Below, piece after piece: positions 57,907 to 64,000 of a stretch of DNA of 64,000 nt (the stretch's first letter is position 1; each line of letters begins with the position of its first letter). Where the stretch lies: NCBI GenBank assembly GCA_037043015.1, contig CM073323.1, positions 2,046,001 to 2,110,000 of the forward strand, given 5' to 3'. Below the pieces are notes generated by a model, which saw only the letters and a program-made list of their open reading frames with translations, was not told the DNA's origin and made no database searches. The DNA is from Bryum argenteum. Its lineage: Eukaryota; Streptophyta; Bryopsida; Bryales; Bryaceae. Both the position numbers and the translations under genes were made by a program.

Positions 57907-59830
57907 GGTGGAGTGAGTATAAGCTCAGTGTGCTGTTATCCCTCTGCGACGGGAACATTCAGCACTCAGTACAGAGGATTGTGCGCAATTCTGTAATTAT
58001 TGTGCATGCAGGTTGAGGAGGACTCTGGACCCCATTTTTTGTTCATGACACTCTCGAACGAACCCGTCTGTGATTCGAGCTTCTTGGTTGTCACCGTATG
58101 TACCCAGGCATTATATACTGATATAGACGATGTATTGTTGCTTACTGTTCGTATCAATTTTCATTCAGATTTGTAAGCCTGATATTTTGTAAGCTCATTA
58201 TTCTTTAGCAGGAAGTTCTGTTGCCTTGGCTCGGGCTTAAATTTCTTTAGCTGACGTTTAGGCTTAACTTCTTAGCAGGTGACGATGAGGACTCCCATAT
58301 TTGTGTGCTGTGGTCTTTCTCGGTGATCAACTGATCATGACTATAATTTTAAGTTGTGTGAGTGTAAGTAGAAGCAGTCTTGTCAGGAAGATGGGATGTG
58401 AGAATCTTGGTATTAGAAAATTTTATTCTGTGAGAATGATGTTATTATCTCAAGTTTGAGTGAACAACGTCCAGATCAAACAAAGGGCTAACAAGACTGA
58501 GTAAGACAGAAACCAGATGCACATTCAAAGCCGTAGTTGTTGAATGGAGGTGCTTTGAATAGACTTGAATTTCATGTGATAGGTTTTGTATAGTTGACGC
58601 CATTCCTAGCTAGTAGCTACTTGTTTTGGCTCTAGCTGCATTCTACAAAGAGCAGTAAGAAGTGTGTCAAGGGATTGTTGTTGTAGAATATGTACATATA
58701 AATTCTAGATTGGCTTGTCTAGTTTCATCATAAACCTTTCTTTTTAAGATTTTTGTTGTTGCTCTAAGCCTCAATATCCACAAGGCAATATACTAGGAAT
58801 TCTAGGCTTTAAGCGCATCATGTATTCATGTATAGAAGAGATGATACAACTTAACGGTGGATCCTTTTTTTATGGAGTATTTGTAAGATGTCGTAGAGCT
58901 CATCAATATTAAGATCATTTAGAAATTTTACTGTCAATTAATTTTTTCAGCTTTCACATGATTTTTCCATCAATTTATTGGTACTAAGTGTTGTACAAAC
59001 CTTGCATCTAGAATGTTAAAGGAATAATTATAATTATATAATTGTAGAATGTTTGCAATATACTAATAAAAAATTGTGAATGCTAAAGGAAAGAGCATAA
59101 TACTTGACTTTTGGTTACCAATAATACTTGACTTTTGGTTACCAAAAACTATGACTGACTATGCAATTATTCAATTGCCTAGTTGAGTTGAATAAGTTTT
59201 ATACAACACAATTAGGTCAAATACAATCATTTTTTATTAATATACACATTGAGTCTTTGAACATCGTTATCTTAAGATAATACAACTTATTTAAAAAATT
59301 GCAAATCATGAATGCAGATTGGCAGCCAAAAACTTAATTAAGTACGGTGAAGGAGCGAACACTCTTAACTTCCTCACTTGAGAAAAAAAATTAAACCAAG
59401 TTTACATTAAAACATTGCAGAGGAGGAACAGAAAATGACATTAGCAGATTTGTTCTATCAAGTATAATTGTTGAAAGTATTTAATGAGTAGATGAAAGTC
59501 CTTGAAGGGTGAAATAATAACGGTACAAAGTCCTTGAAGGGTGAAAAAATAACGGTACAAAGTCCTTGAAGGGTGAAAAAATAACGGTTTACTAACAAGG
59601 CTGACAAAGATGAAGTACAATGGTAGAAATTGTAGAGTGTTCAAAAACTCTTTGTGCGTATTTGCCTCTTCGTGCTCTTACTTTGCTCATCTCTTACTCC
59701 ATCCTTATTCTCTCTCATTCTCTTGTTCCCTCTTGTGATATCTCTTCCTCTCCATTCTCCTGCTATCTCTTCCTCTCCGTTCTCTCTGATTTTACATACT
59801 TTCTTATATAGTTTCTTTGGAAGTGTACTA
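57907..59830. other. Intergenic DNA between the PABP-like and RWP-RK genes
   Basis: It includes the 3' untranslated region of the PABP-like gene and AT-rich DNA. A 25-bp direct duplication (ATACTTGACTTTTGGTTACC) lies at about 59100-59150. A 32-bp unit is repeated three times at 59495-59590. A pyrimidine-rich tract (about 59680-59800) directly precedes the RWP-RK start codon. Confidence 0.5.
59495..59590. repeat. 32-bp tandem repeat, three copies
   Basis: Units AAAGTCCTTGAAGGGTGAAA plus a short AATAACGGTAC tail start at 59495, 59527 and 59559 and are nearly identical. Each contains the small palindrome TCCTTGAAGG. Confidence 0.95.
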
Positions 59831-62012
59831 ATGGACCTCTGTACTCATCAAGTTATTCCACATTCTCAAAAAGTAAGAATATCAGCTAGTGTGAGAGGGC
59901 ACAATTGGACATGGCCGCTACTCCCCTCTACACCTCTTGAAAACTACCGCTTGCTTCTTCAGGTAAGATCACTTCATTTCATATGCAAATGCAAAGTTTT
60001 TTTTTTGTCAGTCATTGACGTTTTAATTACGACAGAGCTCTCGATTATTAGAATGTTAAGCTCACACCAGAGGAACCTGATTTTTTCACGATCTTACTCT
60101 ACCTTGCAGCGAAAAGCACGCAGCCATGGCCATGTCCGACCTGATGAAGGAGTTTTTCTGCTACTTCTCAACGACTCCGACACACTTGAAGCCGTAGTCA
60201 GCAATGCAACAATCGAGAGCATCATCACCACCACCTCCGTGGGTGACAAGCAGCTCGTATCCATGGTAGCGAAATTCACGCAACTACAAGCATCAGAAAT
60301 CGACAACCGAATCATCGAGAGGGTTGTCGTAGAGCCTGTCAACATCGAGTTCCTCACCCCCGGAGTTGCTGACGGTGCTCGTCCAGACCCAAACAACAAC
60401 AGCAAAAAGTCGAATTCTCGAGTTCTGGCTTCCAAGCACCCCCAGTCGAGACCTTCAGCAACGACGTTGAGGACGAACGCGAGCGAGGAGAAGTCGCCCA
60501 GAAACCCTGGGACCGGAGGAGATCGAGAGGCTCGCCAGAATGCAGAAGCTGCTTTTCGTCATGAACGCCATTGCAAGGTTGGAAATGTGCATCCTCCGGG
60601 GGTTGCGACCGCGGATGATCAGCCAGCGCATGTACAGCTTCAACCGCAAGTGAATGGTGTTGGGAATGGCATTGCGTCCGAAGCTCCTTCGATTCATGGT
60701 AGCAAGGCTCCCAAGCATCCCGATCCCGATGCCGATGCGCAGGCTGACTCTGTGCTTCCTAAACGAAACAGGAAGAGGCGAACTCCATCGAGCAGGGTAA
60801 CTTACCCAGAATGCTTTCTTCTTGTACATGTCACTGTATGTGATTATTCTTGATGTATGTTTCCTGCGCTACTTTTCATTTCTTTTTTCTTGGGGTGCTT
60901 GATATTCAGCTGCTACAGGAGCGACCTGTACCACAACGTGTGAGACTGTCGGATTTGGCGACACCACATAATTTAGAGGCACGCCAGTATTATGCAAAAG
61001 CTGGTAGTTCTCGTGCGAGACAACACCATCGGGAGATTGCGAATGAGGATGAGCAACCGCTTGCAAATGTGAAGACCAAGCACGTGATGAATGCGACCAT
61101 CGAGAGTGCGGAAGCGGAAGGGGGGGTCAATGTAGTTGACATCGAGAAGAGCCAAGACGAATCGGATCTAGTACCTTCATCAGATTGGAGTGATCCGAAT
61201 GCGTCCGAAGGGCTTCCTTCGAGTGAAACCGTAGTGGTTCCCAAGCGTCCCGTTGCTCCGGCTCCCTCCGTGCGTCTTCGTCGACGAAACAGGGTGCGAC
61301 ATTTCTGTAACGGGGTTAGTATGTCACATTTTTTTATTTTTTTGTTTCTTTTATTTCTTAAAAAAAAATTCTATTCAAACTATGTGCGCAATTGAATGTG
61401 GTTGTTCGCTTTCGCTTCTTCCTGTATCACATGTAAGTTGTTGTTTTCACAATTCAGGTGCGGGCGGGAAGTGAACCGAAACATGTGACGCTCTCAGATT
61501 TGGCGGATATGCATGAGCTAAGCATGATTGAGGCTGCCGACAAGCTAAACGTTGGCGTCTCTACACTGCAGTCAGCAAGCCGAAAGCTTGGGCTGAAGCG
61601 ATGGCCGAGCCAGAGGGTAATGTACACATACGATCTTCGTACATTGATCTCGAATACCTTGAGCAACCTAGCTCATGTGTTTGCACGTTTGGCATGCAGG
61701 CGAGGAGCACTCTGAAAGAGCTGGCTTTCGTGAGTACGGGAGAAGTGGTTCAGTCGAGGGCGAGGATGAGAACTCAATGCAACAAGCTGCAGAGAGAGCA
61801 ACAGGTGCGTAGTAATTGTGCTGAGAAGAGTAAACTGATGGCAATAGTAGACTTCTTAACTTTAAACTCTGTCCTCGATTTTAAGCAGTCAGCCATGAAC
61901 CTATCATGTATGTTGTTGGATGTTGTGGTAGATTTTGCAGGAGTCCGACAGGGAGGAGGATTCCGACAGGGAGGAGTCCGACAACGAAGATGAGGACATG
62001 GAGCTTAACTGA
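59831..62012 (+). CDS. RWP-RK domain transcription factor, six exons
   Basis: Exons 59831-59962, 60110-60796, 60910-61293, 61458-61616, 61700-61804 and 61941-62012 are each a multiple of three and joined by phase-0 GT-AG introns, giving 512 residues. The RWP-RK domain spans exons 4-5 (about 412-465): VTLSDLADMHELSMIEAAD, KLNVGVSTLQSASRKLGLK, then RWPSQR. The signature here is RWPxQR instead of RWPxRK. Such proteins (NLP and RKD groups) are plant DNA-binding regulators of nitrogen response or germ-cell fate. No PB1 domain is seen, so RKD-like is more likely. Exon 3 begins with a second, truncated echo of the domain (VRLSDLATPHNLEA). The C-terminus is acidic (SDREEDSDREESDNEDEDM). The start ATG (MDLCTHQ) follows a pyrimidine-rich tract, but an open frame extends upstream to 59654. 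Confidence 0.8.
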
Positions 62013-64000
62013 AGGCGACTTCCAGGCAAGAGATTACTAGTATCAGTTCAGAATACTGATATAAGTTAACGAGTGACTCAGAAGCGACATTCCTGTCTTG
62101 ATTCCCTTTGTGAGGGATGCACAGCTTACACCAACGTTGTCAGTTAGGCGGTGGATTTGTTTGCACAACCGGAATGTAGCCCTGGTGCTGATGTGGACCC
62201 GGTTGAGAATGATATCGCTCGAGCATGAGATATGAGATGAAGTTTATGTAATCGAAGAGCGAGTGACGAAGTGGTCGTGAAGGGTCTCAAACAGACAGGT
62301 GAAGCGTCTCAAACAGACAGGCTGCTCGAAGTCATAGCTGAGGCTCTCGCTCTTGTATCTTGATTGGCTCTAGATGCATGGTTTAAGTATAATTTATCTA
62401 GTGTTGTTGGTCAGCATATGTTCGTTTGTTGAGTGAGGAAAGTGGACAAAAGAACAAATGAGTCTATATTGAATTGGAACTGTTAAACTCTTGGTTTCTA
62501 CAGTGTTGCTATAAACACCAGGCATGTATATCCATATCATGTCCATAAACTAAAACGGATGTAAATATCGTAAGTATGATTGGATGAAACTCCCCACTCA
62601 AAGTCATTGTTCTTGTGGTGACCCACAAGGTGTTCCTGCTCTGCAATCTGTGCAGTGGGTCATCCGCTGGCACTTCGGTTACCTTGTGTAATTGCACTCT
62701 CTCATTTGATCAACCATGTTGTTCTGCACTGCTGCAATGCAAGCACTTGAAATAGATCCGGGTTGTTGATAAGAAACCATATGGTGTTTTTTTTGCATAT
62801 CGTTTTCGCAAAATTTTGATAAAAATTGGTGGATGAACAAGACCGTACGGTTAGATTTGTTAAAATCAAATTTGCTCTCACACTTCAGATACCGTCGTTG
62901 TAGAGCTTCACCTCTAAGGGATAAGTAAGTTCCACCTTCAAATGTTGGTATCATTCTGTTGTTCAGGAGCTTTTCATTTCTTTTTAAATTAAAGTAAACC
63001 ACCTGATTGTCGATGTCATCACCATTGAAATTGGGTGGGACACATGGATTGGCGCAAAGACTTGGTTTTAATTTGGTGGTCTTACACAAGGACCATGGTA
63101 TTGGGGAGACCAAAGTATGATGAAAGGCCAAACTTTGGAGTTGGAAAAGAGCATGTATAACATAGATTTGTAGAACTGAAGCGGAGATGGCTAAAGTTGT
63201 TAATTTGAGTCATCATGAGAAAGTACGAGTTTTGAGCATCCTTTGTACAAGAATATTAAATTGGAATTTTGGTATTTTTCAACAAGTGTCAACAACTCAT
63301 GACTAGTACAAGCACATTGTAAGAGATTATGTATTTGATTTTTGAGAATAAATGAGCATATACCGCACGTTGGACAATTATGGGCATATTTCAAATAGTG
63401 TTTTCAAACTTTGACTGTGAATATCTCCTAAAGTATGAGGAATTTTAAAGTTTGAAATAACTTTTTGAAAGGGTATGGAAAAACTTTCCAACTTGCAAAA
63501 GTTCTCAACTTTATGCAAGCTAAAAATGGTAAGTTACACAACTAGAAAAGAAGGCAGTGAATCAACTATTCCTGAAGAGAATTCTCTTGGGGTGCTCTCT
63601 TGAATCGGACAAGTTGATTCACATAGTAGGAAGAGATTTCAGTTGATTCGTGTTGGGGTTCGACGGGTGTGCTACGGAGGATTGCCAACCTGTACATCTG
63701 GCTGAGTGTACCACCATGTCCACGTCACCACGTGGACACGGTGAGCAAAACAAAGTCTTTGGCTGGAACTTCACATCAACGTTAATCACAGGACGGTCAT
63801 GCTGTGCCGGAGCTTCACTCAACTGATAGCGAAATACGAGCTATAGATACCTGTAACCGCCAAATTCGGCACTCTAAACCCTAAAACCCTATCCAGCAAC
63901 TGCCAGACTTCAAATTGTGACAATTGGCATGACGGAATATTTTTCAAAACCCTAAAACTAAGCGAACAGCAAAACCCTAAAACAAACGGTGAGTAACCTC
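62013..64000. other. AT-rich DNA downstream of the RWP-RK gene
   Basis: No recognisable gene. The 150-codon minus-strand frame at 62679-63131 has no known motif and could be chance. TCTCAAACAGACAGG is duplicated at about 62285-62322. The plant-type telomere-like heptamer AAACCCT/CCCTAAAA occurs several times at about 63875-63985, not in a regular array. Confidence 0.45.
63380..63530 (-). mobile_element. Fragment of the piggyBac-like MITE family
   Basis: This stretch (GTGTTTTCAAACTTTGACTG, ATCTCCTAAAGTATGAGGAA) is the reverse complement of about 25200-25340 inside the element at 25123-25968, at roughly 85-90% by eye. The termini are not present. Confidence 0.75.

Noticed and set aside
62679-63131. 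150-codon minus-strand ORF
   Set aside because: No motif, no repeat copy and AT-rich context; it may be chance, so it is not listed as a gene.
63875-63985. Telomere-like CCCTAAA units near the right edge
   Set aside because: They are scattered single heptamers, not a regular array, so there is no evidence of an interstitial telomere.

Overview
The window looks like nuclear DNA of a streptophyte (green plant lineage), perhaps a charophyte alga or an early-diverging land plant. It has an RWP-RK regulator, a poly(A)-binding protein with an MLLE domain, a SUVR/SUV39-type SET methyltransferase, phase-consistent GT-AG introns and a plant-type Ty3/gypsy element. Most of the DNA is mobile. I cannot fix the species from sequence alone.

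Layout. 1-0.75 kb: part of a decayed, inverted copy of the poly(A)-binding-protein gene found at 55.8-57.9 kb. 0.87-6.2 kb: a CACTA-type foldback MITE, a lysine-rich histone-H1-tail-like remnant, a degenerate tandem repeat and AT-rich DNA. 6.2-10.4 kb: a decayed hAT transposase gene and a minisatellite. 12.2-26 kb: a graveyard of TTAA-flanked, piggyBac-like MITEs and of a second MITE family with 4-bp target duplications. One insertion is three deep: piggyBac-like MITE, then 4-bp-TSD MITE, then a GC-rich 4.9-kb element with TG...CA ends and a 5-bp duplication. A fragment of an XPG/FEN1-type nuclease N-domain lies at 23.0-23.4 kb.

27.1-55.2 kb is the main discovery. A tandem repeat is split by a 27,062-bp unit that has about 26-bp terminal inverted repeats (24 of 26 matching) and a 4-bp CTCA duplication. 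It carries an apparently intact three-exon DDE-type transposase (+ strand) and, facing it, a seven-exon gene (- strand) for a protein of about 1456 residues with a coiled coil, a RING-like zinc cluster and pre-SET/SET/post-SET domains. Two later insertions interrupt the SET gene: a 10.5-kb Ty3/gypsy element with nearly identical LTRs in the last exon (5-bp duplication GATCC) and a 4.7-kb hAT-type element in exon 1 (8-bp duplication ATCCCCAT). Without these the unit is about 11.85 kb: a DNA transposon that carries its own histone-methyltransferase-like gene.

55.8-62.0 kb holds two ordinary-looking host genes on the + strand: a divergent poly(A)-binding protein (two RRMs plus MLLE) and a six-exon RWP-RK gene. 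62-64 kb is AT-rich with one MITE fragment. Gene models were built by hand from splice sites and phase. Superfamily names for the DNA elements rest on terminal sequence and target-duplication length.
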